Below, piece by piece: positions 20,145 to 30,172 of a DNA stretch of 64,000 nucleotides (the first letter of the stretch is position 1; every line of letters starts with the position of its first letter). The notes beneath the pieces are model-generated. The model searched no databases and was not told where the DNA came from. It worked only from the letters and a program-made list of their open reading frames with translations. This stretch comes from Bryopsis sp. KO-2023 (lineage: Eukaryota > Chlorophyta > Ulvophyceae > Bryopsidales > Bryopsidaceae): contig BSYQ01000001.1 in the NCBI GenBank assembly GCA_030272585.1, positions 4,960,001 to 5,024,000 on the forward strand, given 5' to 3'. The position numbers and the translations under genes are program-made.

Positions 20145-22156
20145 GTGGGCCGGCCACCGACGTCCTCCTTCGGCGACACCTGAAGGGGTGGCGAGAGTGG
20201 GTCGGTCCTGAGAGGAGAAATAAAAGGGGAAAGAGGAGAAGGAGGAGGGGCAAACGTGCGGGTAGGCGAGAACAGTGGCGTCGAGCAGGCAGGAGGATCA
20301 AGGAGCAGGAAGAGAGAATGCAACGCCAAACACAAGAGGTAGAAAGGGCCAGAAGTCTGTGGCCAGACTCATGGGCCATGCAGTGTTTGAACCATAGTAA
20401 AACAGTGGAAGCAGAAATTCTGGTGAGACAAGAGATAAAAGGAGAAGAAGAAAAGAAAAGAAGGGAAAATTCAAGGGAAGGAGAAGCAGCTGAAAAAGAA
20501 TTGGGAAGAGAAAAGAAAGAAAAAGGAAGAAGAAAAGAAAAGTTTGGGTTGAAAGAAATGGGACAGACAGCAGTTCAGCTGCAGGAAAACCAGATTTGGG
20601 CAGGGGTGGTTCCCCTTGGGACTTCTGATGTAGAAAATAAAACGTTTGCCACAGAAAAGGAAAGAAAAGAGGAAAAGGTGTCACTTAGAGAAAAACTGGA
20701 AGAACTGAAAATTAGTCCCCATCTTACCCCCCACCAAAAAAAAGAGCTGCTGGATCTTCTGCAGCAATACCCGGATGCCTGTGCTTGGTCCTCGGATCAA
20801 GTCGGGCAAACCAACCTCTTATACCACGAGATTTCCACCGGAGATCATCCCCCCATCAGGCAGAACCCCTACAGGTTCAGTTACGCGGAGAACCGGGTGG
20901 TAAAATCGGAGGTGGCGAGGATGCTCCTGGACGGAGTGGTGCGGAAGTCGAAGTCCCCATGGGCCTCACCGATCGTCCTAGTCCCAAAGCCAGATGGGTC
21001 GGTGCGGTTCTGCGTCGATTACCGCAAGCTTAACAAGGTGACCACCCGGGATAGCTTTCCCCTCCCAAGGATAGAGGACGCGATCAACCAGTTTTCGGAG
21101 GCCAAATACTTTACCGCACTGGATCTGAGGTCGGGGTATTGGCAGGTCCGGATGAGCACCGCCTCCGCGGAGAAAACGGCCTTCATCACCCAGGAGGGGC
21201 TGTATGAATTTGTGGTGATGCCCTTCGGGCTCAGTAACGCCCCAGCGACCTTCCAAAGGATGATGAACGAGGTACTGGGACCCATGCTGTGGAAGGGGGT
21301 GATCGTGTATTTGGATGATATTATCATCTATGCGGAGACCTGGGAAAAGCATCAGGAGATCCTGGCAGAGGTGCTGCAGCGGTTGAAGGAGGCCAACCTG
21401 AGGATCAGCCCGAGGAAATCGGACTTCGGGTTCGAGGAGCTGCTGTACTTGGGCCACATCGTGGGGAAAGGGGAAATCAAAATGAACCCGAAGAAGGTAG
21501 CCACAGTGGAGATGCAGGAGCCACCGGTGGATGTGTCTACTTTGCGGTCCTTCCTGGGCCTTACTTCTTACTACAGGAGATTTGTGCGCGACTATGCAAG
21601 GATCGCTGCACCTCTGACGGAGTTGTTGAAGAAGGATGTGCCATTTGAATGGAGGGAACGCCACCAACAAGCATTTGAGAGGCTGAAGAAAAGCATTACC
21701 GATCAACCAGTCCTGGCTCCACCACAGCCACACCAACCATACATTCTGCAAACAGACTGGAGCAGCCAGGCTGTGGGGGCAGTACTCTGTCAAAAGGATG
21801 AGCAAGGGAGAGAGCATGTGGTGGCTTATGCCAGCAAAAGACTCAATCCTGCTGAGAGGAATTATTCTGCAGTGGAAGGGGAGTGCCTAGCAGTGGTGTG
21901 GGCTTGCACCTTATTTCGGCCATACATCTACGGAACGGAATTTGTGCTGCAGACTGATCAAAGAGCCTTACAATGGTTGATGACGGGTACCAAACTGACG
22001 GGGAAACTGATGAGGTGGGCACTCCGCCTACAAGAGTTTGATTTCACGATTGAGTTCCGCGCTGGGAAGAGTAACGCAAATGCGGATGCACTGACAAGGC
22101 TTCCAGTTCCGCTGGACCATCCAATAGTCAGTGGTTCCACAGCGCTTCGTCCATGA
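20030..22156 (+). CDS. pol: Element C Pol: reverse transcriptase and RNase H
   Basis: A 708-codon frame. After a basic, Glu/Lys-rich N-terminal 220 residues, RT begins near the YRFSYAENRVVKSEV stretch and carries RFCVDYRKLN, LDLRSGYWQVRM and the catalytic YLDD near residue 426 (about 21308). RNase H follows with QTDWSSQAVGAVLCQ near 573 and LQTDQRALQWL. The frame ends just after the RNase H-type motif NANADALTRLPV. No integrase or chromodomain is in this frame. The RT sequence is distinct from families A, B and F, so C is a separate Gypsy lineage. Confidence 0.85.
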   Translation: METERSACSRSASSNGRNRRERRECATKGGELRLLGFLSGPATDVLLRRHLKGWREWVGPERRNKRGKRRRRRGKRAGRREQWRRAGRRIKEQEERMQRQTQEVERARSLWPDSWAMQCLNHSKTVEAEILVRQEIKGEEEKKRRENSREGEAAEKELGREKKEKGRRKEKFGLKEMGQTAVQLQENQIWAGVVPLGTSDVENKTFATEKERKEEKVSLREKLEELKISPHLTPHQKKELLDLLQQYPDACAWSSDQVGQTNLLYHEISTGDHPPIRQNPYRFSYAENRVVKSEVARMLLDGVVRKSKSPWASPIVLVPKPDGSVRFCVDYRKLNKVTTRDSFPLPRIEDAINQFSEAKYFTALDLRSGYWQVRMSTASAEKTAFITQEGLYEFVVMPFGLSNAPATFQRMMNEVLGPMLWKGVIVYLDDIIIYAETWEKHQEILAEVLQRLKEANLRISPRKSDFGFEELLYLGHIVGKGEIKMNPKKVATVEMQEPPVDVSTLRSFLGLTSYYRRFVRDYARIAAPLTELLKKDVPFEWRERHQQAFERLKKSITDQPVLAPPQPHQPYILQTDWSSQAVGAVLCQKDEQGREHVVAYASKRLNPAERNYSAVEGECLAVVWACTLFRPYIYGTEFVLQTDQRALQWLMTGTKLTGKLMRWALRLQEFDFTIEFRAGKSNANADALTRLPVPLDHPIVSGSTALRP

Positions 22157-23606
22157 TTTACTATGGAACCCCAGATCAGAGCTGACAAGGTGCAACCATT
22201 GTTGTCCCAATGGAAGTACTCAACAGTGGTAGGGGACACTTGAATTTTGTGAGGTTTTTGCATATTTCTTGCCTACCATTGTTGTTGCAAAAGATCAAGG
22301 GGGAAAAAGTGGATCAATGGATGGATAAGGATCAAATGAAATATTTGGAAAGAAAGGATTTGCCTGCTGGGAGACAAGCTGAGGCGAAAGTGCACAGAAG
22401 AAGTCGACGATATTGAAGGGTAGCAGGAGATGCTCACCCACTCAAGTACTTGAGCAGAGAAAGAGAATGGCGACAGGTGCCAAATGAGGAACAACGATAG
22501 TCTGTGGTTCGAGATATCCACAGACAGAATGCGCACATCGGCGGGAGAGGATTGAGCCAGAGGAGTGCAGCAGCTGCACTGCAGCAAGAGTTATATATCA
22601 AAAGAGGAAGAGCAAGTGTGGCAGACGTGCCATAACTGCAGAGAGAGTCAGAAAGCGCCTAAGGAACTATATCCATTACGGCAGCATGAGAGAGAGAAAG
22701 CGCCTAAGGGACTTCATCCACTACGGCAGCATATACTGTTGAGAGCTTGGGAGAAAACAAAACAGCGGAAAAAGGGGAAAGACATGAAGTGGCAGAACTT
22801 CTACAGAAGCCGGGCGTTCAACTAAGGAAAGGACGACTATACCATTCGGAGACCGATTGACTAGTGGTACGGATGGATCGCGAAATACAATATGGTATTT
22901 TCTGGTTTTGTTTTGTTTTGTATTGTTTGTTTTGTTTGGTATTGCTGTATTTCTGCAGCAGCAGTGGGTGGGTTTTTATTTTGTTTTTGGTTCTATTTTG
23001 TTCTTGGGTACTATTTCTGCAGGAATAGTATTCAGTCAGTCGATAGGGAAAAGGATTTTTCTTTTGATACTTTTTGAGCTCAATAGAGAACTGGGGAATG
23101 AAAGGGGGATACACAAGGGACAAACAGGGAAAAACTGGTCACTTTGACCTGTAGGGGTGAAAGAATAGCTGGTAGATGTGAGGAAAAAAAAAAGGGGAGA
23201 ACTGATTGAAGTGCAGCACCACTGGTTTACATTCGAGTGCTCTTTAAACAGTCCTGCAGGGTTTAAAGAACAGCTGATGGCTGTGATTAAAAAAAAAAAG
23301 GGGGGACCTGTTTGAGGAACAACATTGTTAGTTTACATTTTGATGTCCTTGAACAGTTTTGCTGTGGAAATTAAAAATAAAATGGATCTGCAGTAACAAT
23401 GGGCACTTGTTTTGTGTTTCTGAGCACTACGTCTACAGACATAGTAGCCAGTCAGGCAGTTAAGCGAAACATTTTCTTGTTGATACTTTTTGGAAAAGTT
23501 CTGGGAACACCTAGCTAACAACTATAGACCAGGCATAGAAGAAGTTCCGAGGGGAGTGTTAAACTTTTGGGGACAAAAGTTAAGGGAAGAGGGGAGTGGT
23601 TACAGC
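22157..23606 (+). other. Element C 3' region without a recognisable gene
   Basis: 1.45 kb between RNase H and the 3' LTR. A short WQTCHNCRESQK stretch near 22620 faintly recalls an integrase zinc region, but no integrase core is visible. Two related A10-G4-6 purine tracts at about 23184 and 23290 and repeated flanks suggest diverged polypurine-like tandem copies. AAGGGAAGAGGGGAG sits just before the LTR. Confidence 0.55.
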
Positions 23607-24223
23607 TGTAACCCCCAACCACGTCGCCTCCACCGATTTCGTCACACTGGCCAGGGCCAGAGTGCTGTCGAGTAGAGGGGAGGTAGTTAGGGCAGTCTTA
23701 CAAGGTTTGAGTGGGGTTTACAGTCACCCAGGGCAGTCCTGCCATAGCAGTCCCACCACAGCCTAGAGGTAGCAGTTCAGCTACAAGGTTGACTAGGTTG
23801 GACAGTCCTAGGGATTGGTACTGAGGGAGTGAGTGGACTTTGGGTGGTTAGAAAGATCAGTTAGGCTTGATGGGTTAGGAAGTCTCCATCAGTAGGTGGG
23901 ATCCTAGGTGATCAGTGGGACCAAGGTGAGTCAGGCTGCAGCCTATTTAAACGGCTGATCTTAGGGTATTGTACTACTTCTTCTTGGTGCGGATCTTCTG
24001 GGTTAGGTTCTTGTGTTTTGTTCGAGTGTGGACCTTTTTGATTGTTGTAAGAAAGCTTTTGAGAAGAGACCTGAGTAAAGTGCCTTGCAAAGGCCGTGTG
24101 ATCAAGTTCAAGAGGGGCTGTCCCCACTTCTGCCGTTCCAGTTCTGCAGAAACGCCACCACAACCGTTAAGTACGGCTGCAGGGGTGACCCCAGCGGTCA
24201 AGGCGACGCCATTTGTGGTTACA
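23607..24223 (+). repeat. Element C 3' LTR
   Basis: 617 bp, ending GGTTACA before the target duplication. The shared part looks identical to 15456-16065. The TATA-like box recurs at 23944-23951. Confidence 0.92.
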
Positions 24224-27200
24224 GCCAAGGTCAAGGTTGGATAACAGTACCGGTAAAGGAAAGACCGACTGATTATCTTCAACTTGCGAATGAAACCACA
24301 CCTCTCATCACCCACAAGAAGATATTCCGCTACATCAAGAAGCAAACTGAAGCCACAGATAGTTTGGCTTACTTGGTAGTGGTGCGTGAATCTGACCCCA
24401 CGGATAGCAATCACTTGATGCAATATCCGTATGAAGGGGTAACCGTTGATAGCCTTCAAACTTCAGCGGGCACCAACACACCACAAGAGACGGAGGTACC
24501 GAAGTTGCTGCATGATCAGATGCATCCGGATATCCGCTCTGTGGTGGAGGAATATAGCCACATTTTTCCAAAAGATCTCCCACCTGGCATACCTCCCGTC
24601 CGCAAGGGTCATGAATTTAAGATCGACCTTGAGGATGAGAGTATGAGCCCAATCCACCGTCCCCTGTACAAACTTTCTCCGGCTGAATTGGATGAAGTTC
24701 GGACACAAGTGGATTATCTCCTCGAGCAACGGAAGATTAGGCCGTCAGAGAGTCCCTGGGGAGCCCCCATACTCTTTGTCCCTAAGAAAGACGGCGGACT
24801 GCGGATGTGTGTTGATTACAGATGGATCAACCACTACACCATCAAAAACCGCTATCCACTTCCGCTCCCCGAAGAGTTAATGGACCGGCTCGCTAAAGCG
24901 AAGATCTACACCAAGATCGACCTCCGCTCAGGCTACTGGCAATTTCCAGTCCGGCCAAAGGATACCCCAAAAACTGCATTCCGCACACGATACGGGCATT
25001 TCGAGTTCCTCGTTTGTCCCTTCGGAATGTCCAACTGTCCGGCCCAGTTTCAAACTATGGTGCAGGCTTTGTTGGGGGAGTTTTTGGACCACTTTGTGGT
25101 TGTGTTCATTGACGACATTCTGGTGTTTTCCAATTCAGTGGAAGAACATGTCGATCATTTGAAACAGGTATTCGAGCGGTTACACAAACACAAGCTCTAC
25201 GCGAAAGCGAGCAAGTGTGAAGTGGGGGTCAGCGAGACCGATTATCTGGGATATCATTTGTCAGGGAAAGGCCTGCAACCAATGAGTGATAAAGTGCGGG
25301 CTATTCAAGAATGGAAGGAGTTGAGCTCAGTTGGGGATGTGCGAAGTTTTCTGGGCATGGTATCTTACTATCGTAAGTTTATACCAGAGTTTGCGCGGAT
25401 TGCAGGACCCTTACATGATCTGATCAAGAAGAATCATGTGTGGACATGGGGGCCTATTCAGCGCGAAGCCTTCAGCAAACTCAAGCAAAAGATCACCCGC
25501 ACCCCCATACTTCTCCTACCCGATCCGCTTCTTAGGTACACCGTAATAACGGACGCATCAGGAACTGCATATGGAGCAGTTCTGTGTCAGGACCATGGAA
25601 AGGGGCTACAGCCAATAGCCTACCTTTCAAGACGATTAAAACCAGCTGAGACACGATATTCCGCATATGAGCGGGAGCTGGGGGCTGTAGCATATGCGCT
25701 CAGCCAATGGCGGCATTACCTCGAAGGAGCGCCTGGGGAGGTTACGGTTATGACAGACCATCAGCCGATAACCCACTTCATGACCCAAGCTAAAATGTCG
25801 CGGACACAATCCCGATGGTATACGTCAGGGTATTTTGATTCCATCGATCCAAAAATCGTCTATGTGCCTGGTAAAGCCAATGTACTGGCGGATGCGTTAT
25901 CCCGAAGCCTTCCTGATTCACAGGATCAAATTCATGCTTTGTCCGCCTGGGTGGTGGATGAAGCGGATGCATGGAAGACCGCTATTGCAGCAGATCAAAA
26001 ACTGCAGGCGGAAGTCACGAAAATTCAAGCGGGTAAACCCACGAAACTTTCGTTCGAGGATGGCTGGTTGTACTATCAAGCAACTCCCACCTCAGACAAA
26101 GTACTAGTGGTTCCAAATGGATACCGGAAAAAGGTTATGGGGGAGTTCCATGATGTTCCGAGCGCTGGTCACGCAGGTGCCGCCCGGACATTGGATGTGC
26201 TACAGCGATACTACTGGTGGAAAGGAGTTGGAAAGGATGTCCAAGCATACGTGCGGACATGCCCTGTCTGTCAGCGGACAAAAGCTGATACGACGAAGCA
26301 GAAAGGGCTTCTGCATCCACTCCCAATACCGACAACAAAGTGGGAACAGATCACCACTGACCTCGTGACTGATTTACCAAAGTCACGTGGGTTCACCGCC
26401 ATCGCGGTATTTGTTGATCGGTTAACCAAGTACGTTCGCTTCGCACCCTGCACTAAGGAAATAACCGCCCCGGAATATGCTAAGTTGTTTGTGGACAAAA
26501 TATACAAACACTATGGCCTCCCCAAAGTGATAATTTCCGATCGAGACCCCAGATTCACAAGTTCCTTCTGGCGGTCTTTATTTTCACTTCTGGGAACCCA
26601 ACTCCGAATGAGCACAGCCTACCACCCACAAACAGATGGGCAGTCAGAGGTTACTATTCGGGTGTTGGAAGACTTTTTGCGGCCTTATGTGGAGCGGTAT
26701 CCAGACCGCTGGGTTGATTTCTTGGCGACAGCGGAATTTGCTGCCAACAACTCCCGCAATGTGTCAACCGGCTATGCCCCAGCACACTTGTTGTATGGGC
26801 AGCATATGGGACAAATTACCGTGCAGAAAAAGTTAACGGCGAAAGAAGAGTCCGAAATGGCAACCGAAATGGTGAAACGAATGGACGAGCAACTGCAGCA
26901 GGCAAAGCAGCAGTATGCAACCGCACAAGAGCGGATGTGTGTCCAAGCGAACAAACGGCGGCGGGAAGTAATCTTCAAAGAAGGGGATGAAGTTTTGGTG
27001 CGGAGTACATTTATTCCGCTGCAATCCTTGCAAAAGATCCCACCAAAAATCCGCCGGAGGTTTGTCGGGCCATTCAAAGTGGACAAAGCGATATCCACAG
27101 TCGCTTATCGCCTGCAACTACCACCCCATTGGACTATTCATTCTACCTTCCATGTCTCCAAGCTGAAGGCATACAACCGCTTGTCAAAAGATGATGAGCG

Positions 27201-27480
27201 GGAGGTGGAACCTCCCGAAGGGGAGTTGGTGGATGGCGCCATTGAATATGAGGTCGAGCGTATTCTGCGGGATCGAGGCACACCCAACCGTCGGGAGTAC
27301 TTGATTCTGTGGAAGGGCTATGATTTGATGGAAGCCACCTGGGAGCCAGAAGCCCACCTGGCCAATGCCAGCGATATCTTGGCAGAGTATCTCAGAAACC
27401 GCACGCGCTTGCCGACCAAAGAGGAAATCCGCTCTAAGCGGGAAGAAAGGCGGACAAGGCGGCGGAAACAACCTCTTTAG
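24224..27480 (+). pseudogene. pol: Family A' pol, 3' part
   Basis: Continues the A-type Pol after element C, starting with the duplicated GCCAAG. It carries RT (FIDD near 25107), RNase H (TDASG near 25550), integrase (CPVCQRT near 26270, SDRDPRF near 26540, GQSEVTIR near 26640) and the chromodomain (about 27245-27400). It differs from the A copy by only one or two amino acids over more than 1,000, so the two elements are near-contemporary. Confidence 0.93.
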
Positions 27481-27802
27481 ATGATACAGGTTGATATGGG
27501 GAAGGGAACGATGGTTGATGTGTTGGTATCAGTTCACCCATAATCAAATACATCTAAGAGCGAGCTACAGAGAGCTGAGTCAAGATAGCGAGGGTAATAT
27601 CAAAGCGGGCTAGAACCTTGGATGAGACGACACTCAATAGAGGAAGTCTTCCATCAGTGACAAGTGAGTGACTCTATCACTTGTATAAACTAGCTAGGCT
27701 GCAACCCTCCAGCCCTATTTCGTCAAAAGTTTACGCCGAGCGCACTGAACCTTCAGAAGCAACCGCCACCAGAGCAAAACATTAAACAGCATTTGCATAA
27801 AA
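27481..27802 (+). promoter_or_regulatory. pol-ORF3 spacer of A' with TATA-like box (27684-27689)
   Basis: Matches the spacer at 2125-2445. TATAAA lies 119 bp before the ORF3 ATG at 27803. No reading frame in the spacer. The role as internal promoter is inferred from its repetition in family B. Confidence 0.45.
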
Positions 27803-29671
27803 ATGTCTGGAACATCCGAGCATTTGGAGCGACTCCGTCAACAGAGGGATGAGTGGAAAACAAAGGCAGAGGCCTTGGAAACGGAGCTCGCGGAAGCCTT
27901 AGAATCTGGAACTGAGGCAGTGGAATTACATGCAAATGTGGCGGCGGATTACGAAAAATTACACACGAAGCTTCAGGAGGGTGTGACAAAAAGGGATGAG
28001 CAGGAGGCGGAAATCTGTGAGCTGGCGGCGAAACTCCGGGAAACAGAGGAGAAACAGACGGCGGAGAAAATTAAGCTGGAGGCGGATTGGAAGGATCGAT
28101 ACCGGGCTCTTCAACAGCAGTTGAGTGATGCTCAAGTGAAAGCCCGCGGTGCGGAAGCGGAACTCAAGACCATCAAAAGAGAGTTATCCGCGCAAGAGGA
28201 AGAAAATTCCGCAAAGGATCAAATAATTTCCGCGCGGGATCAAGAAATTTCCGCGAAAGCAAAGGAAATCACCCAGCTGACCACCGATCTGACCCTCTCC
28301 CGGAAAGCAGCCACCAAAGCTCAAGCGGATACAGATTGGTACCACAAGGAAAACAAGCAGCTCATCAGCGAGGCGGAGAAACGCTACAAGCACCTCGCCA
28401 CGGTCCAAAAAGAGTTGGCAGCCACGAAAGCCGCTCTCGCCAAGGCGGAAAAAGGAGACAATTTCTGCAGCAGCACGACTGCCCGCGTGTTAATGTCCGA
28501 GTTGGTGGCGTCCAAGGTTGAGGTCAGCCGGCTTCGGGCCAGCCTCATGGACATTCCGCAGTCACTCGCGAGTTTCTCACACGGACTCGTGGGAGTACGT
28601 CTGGACACCGCGAAAACACAGGCGCAGTTGGTGAGGGATGGCCGGATAAAAGATCAGGTCGATATGCATAAGGTCAAAGAGATAACCATCACAAACGTAG
28701 ACCTTACGAAGGCGCACAATTTGGACCAAGTGAACGACTGGTTGAGCCGGATAGACGGGGCAGCGGAAAATATCTCACAGCAGTTGGCGAAACCACCCCA
28801 GAGTTCCCTTGACGATGACGACAACGAAGACGTCCTAGCGGAAGAACCGACAGGTTCAAAACCACCGCTGAGCGCGGAGGACGCACAAACAAAAGCACTC
28901 GTCAAAGCAGCAATGCTCAAAGCACTTGCGGAGAAAAAGAAAGCAGCCGCGGAGAAAAAGGCGGCCGCGGAAAAACAACAGGCGGACGCGGAGAAAACAC
29001 ATGCGGAGAAAAAGGCGGCTGCGGAAAAACAAAAGGCGGACGCGGAGAAAACACATGCGGACGCGGGAAAACAAAAGAAGGCGGACGCGGAGAAAAAGAC
29101 AACCGCTGAAACCAAGAAAGGGGAGCCGTCGACTCAGGCGGATGCGGAAAAAGTGAAGGAGGCGGACAAAAAGGGCGCGGAGAAAAGCACCAAGCGGGGG
29201 AAGAAACGCACACGCGCGAAGGACGCGAAAGAGTTGCGTGCAGCGCTCAAGAAGATCAAAGGCACGCACGATCCAGCACTCGCGGGAACGAAGTGCTACT
29301 ACTGCGCGGGAACGCAACATGGTGTCGGGATAAAAACCAGTTGTGGGGCTCACTACGTTTGTCCCACACACTGGCCCCATCATCATGTAATGGATCGGGT
29401 CATCAATCGGTGGCTCGCGGATAAAAGTATCCGGCCGCTCGATATGACCGCGGAGCATCTTCGCCTCGGGAAACGTGCGGAGGATTTTCTTCCGCTCCCA
29501 TCGCTTCCACCCCCGGATGCCACTGATCAGCTCACCTTACCATGTCAGGTGTGTCGGGTCAAATCCGCAGCCTTCCCTTCGAAAACCGGTGTCAAGGAGC
29601 TTGGATCCCGGCTGACATACATCCTACGAACGATGTGGGATCTCGAGGGCTTGGACTCGGAGACAGAGTGA
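27803..29671 (+). CDS. Family A' ORF3: coiled-coil protein with Cys/His module
   Basis: 622 residues, same architecture as 256-2124: coiled coil, AEKKAAAEKQ-type repeats, basic stretch, then the eight-ligand Cys/His module. Compared with the A copy, roughly 15 amino acids differ within residues about 76-215, whereas the first 75 and the following 200 or so are identical and Pol differs at about three of 1,369. Most of the base differences in that block change the protein. The gene looks whole. Function unknown; no membrane segment, so it is not an envelope. Confidence 0.8.
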   Translation: MSGTSEHLERLRQQRDEWKTKAEALETELAEALESGTEAVELHANVAADYEKLHTKLQEGVTKRDEQEAEICELAAKLRETEEKQTAEKIKLEADWKDRYRALQQQLSDAQVKARGAEAELKTIKRELSAQEEENSAKDQIISARDQEISAKAKEITQLTTDLTLSRKAATKAQADTDWYHKENKQLISEAEKRYKHLATVQKELAATKAALAKAEKGDNFCSSTTARVLMSELVASKVEVSRLRASLMDIPQSLASFSHGLVGVRLDTAKTQAQLVRDGRIKDQVDMHKVKEITITNVDLTKAHNLDQVNDWLSRIDGAAENISQQLAKPPQSSLDDDDNEDVLAEEPTGSKPPLSAEDAQTKALVKAAMLKALAEKKKAAAEKKAAAEKQQADAEKTHAEKKAAAEKQKADAEKTHADAGKQKKADAEKKTTAETKKGEPSTQADAEKVKEADKKGAEKSTKRGKKRTRAKDAKELRAALKKIKGTHDPALAGTKCYYCAGTQHGVGIKTSCGAHYVCPTHWPHHHVMDRVINRWLADKSIRPLDMTAEHLRLGKRAEDFLPLPSLPPPDATDQLTLPCQVCRVKSAAFPSKTGVKELGSRLTYILRTMWDLEGLDSETE

Positions 29672-29826
29672 GCGAGAGCAGAGCCAGAGCCAGAGAGTCA
29701 GAGCCGGACAGAGACAGTTTTTCCTTGGGGGTTTTCTTTTCTTTTCTTTTCTTTTCTTTTCTTTTTCTTTCTTTTTGGGTTCTTCTACGGGTGTGGACAC
29801 CCTTTGGGGGGGGGGGGGGGAGTAGT
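29672..29826 (+). other. Family A' 3' untranslated end and polypurine tract
   Basis: CTTTT simple repeat (about 29735-29775), palindrome GGGTGTGGACACCC, TTT, a 14- to 15-base G run and AGTAGT directly before the 3' LTR. Confidence 0.75.
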
Positions 29827-30000
29827 TGATACGTTGATCGCACTCATTTTGCAGTACGAGTGTGTAGTACGGGTTAGTACGGGTTCTAGGGGGTTACGTT
29901 CAGAGAGAACACTTGTAAAATTAATTCTCTGGTTTGTGAAAGTGTGTGACCCCAGTCTCAACTTCAGCAACGACTCACTAAAACCTACAGGGACCTAACA
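29827..30000 (+). repeat. Family A' 3' LTR
   Basis: 174 bp, identical by eye to 9945-10118. Followed by AATCC at 30001-30005, the second copy of the target duplication. Confidence 0.95.
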
Positions 30001-30172
30001 AATCCCGAGTTCTTACAAAATAAAGTGAACGTCAAAACAACGAGTGGGCCTCTTAAGTACCCCTAAGTGTAGTACGCTGACGCATGCCCCAAACTCTGGG
30101 TCTAATCTGTCTTACTCGTGAACCCACATGCGTCAGCCACCCTCGGCTCTATCCCAAACTACCTCGTGAGCG
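30001..30172 (-). repeat. Family B 3' LTR, proximal part
   Basis: Matches 45853-46024 of the intact B LTR. It continues 9708-9944 across the A' insertion. It passes directly into the end of ORF3, whereas in B2 about 280 bp of 3' UTR and LTR end separate them. Confidence 0.85.

Larger units (their letters stand above)
15456..24223 (+). mobile_element. Element C: Ty3/Gypsy-like, young LTRs, incomplete coding set
   Basis: 8.77 kb on the plus strand with LTRs 15456-16065 and 23607-24223 that look identical over their common length, and target duplication CCAAG (or GCCAAG) at 15450/15451-15455 and 24224-24229. Parts: PBS 16066-16077, a large Gag with protease (16560-20144), RT-RNase H (20030-22156), and a 1.45-kb 3' region where I do not recognise an integrase. 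It looks recently inserted but incomplete for autonomous movement. Confidence 0.9.
9945..30000 (+). mobile_element. Family A copy A', host of a MITE and element C
   Basis: Plus-strand copy of family A with identical-looking 174-bp LTRs at 9945-10118 and 29827-30000, flanked by AATCC at 9940-9944 and 30001-30005. Internal order: PBS, leader, gag (split by a MITE), pol (split by element C), spacer, ORF3, polypurine tract. Without the two insertions its length would be close to that of A. It is broken twice, both by insertion. It lies inverted to A, so the two form a long interrupted palindrome. Confidence 0.93.

Noticed and set aside
30133-30172. Last residues (AHEVVWDRAEGG) of the open frame of B ORF3
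   Set aside because: Encoded by B LTR sequence next to the gene and not shared with the B2 copy, so not a natural C-terminus.
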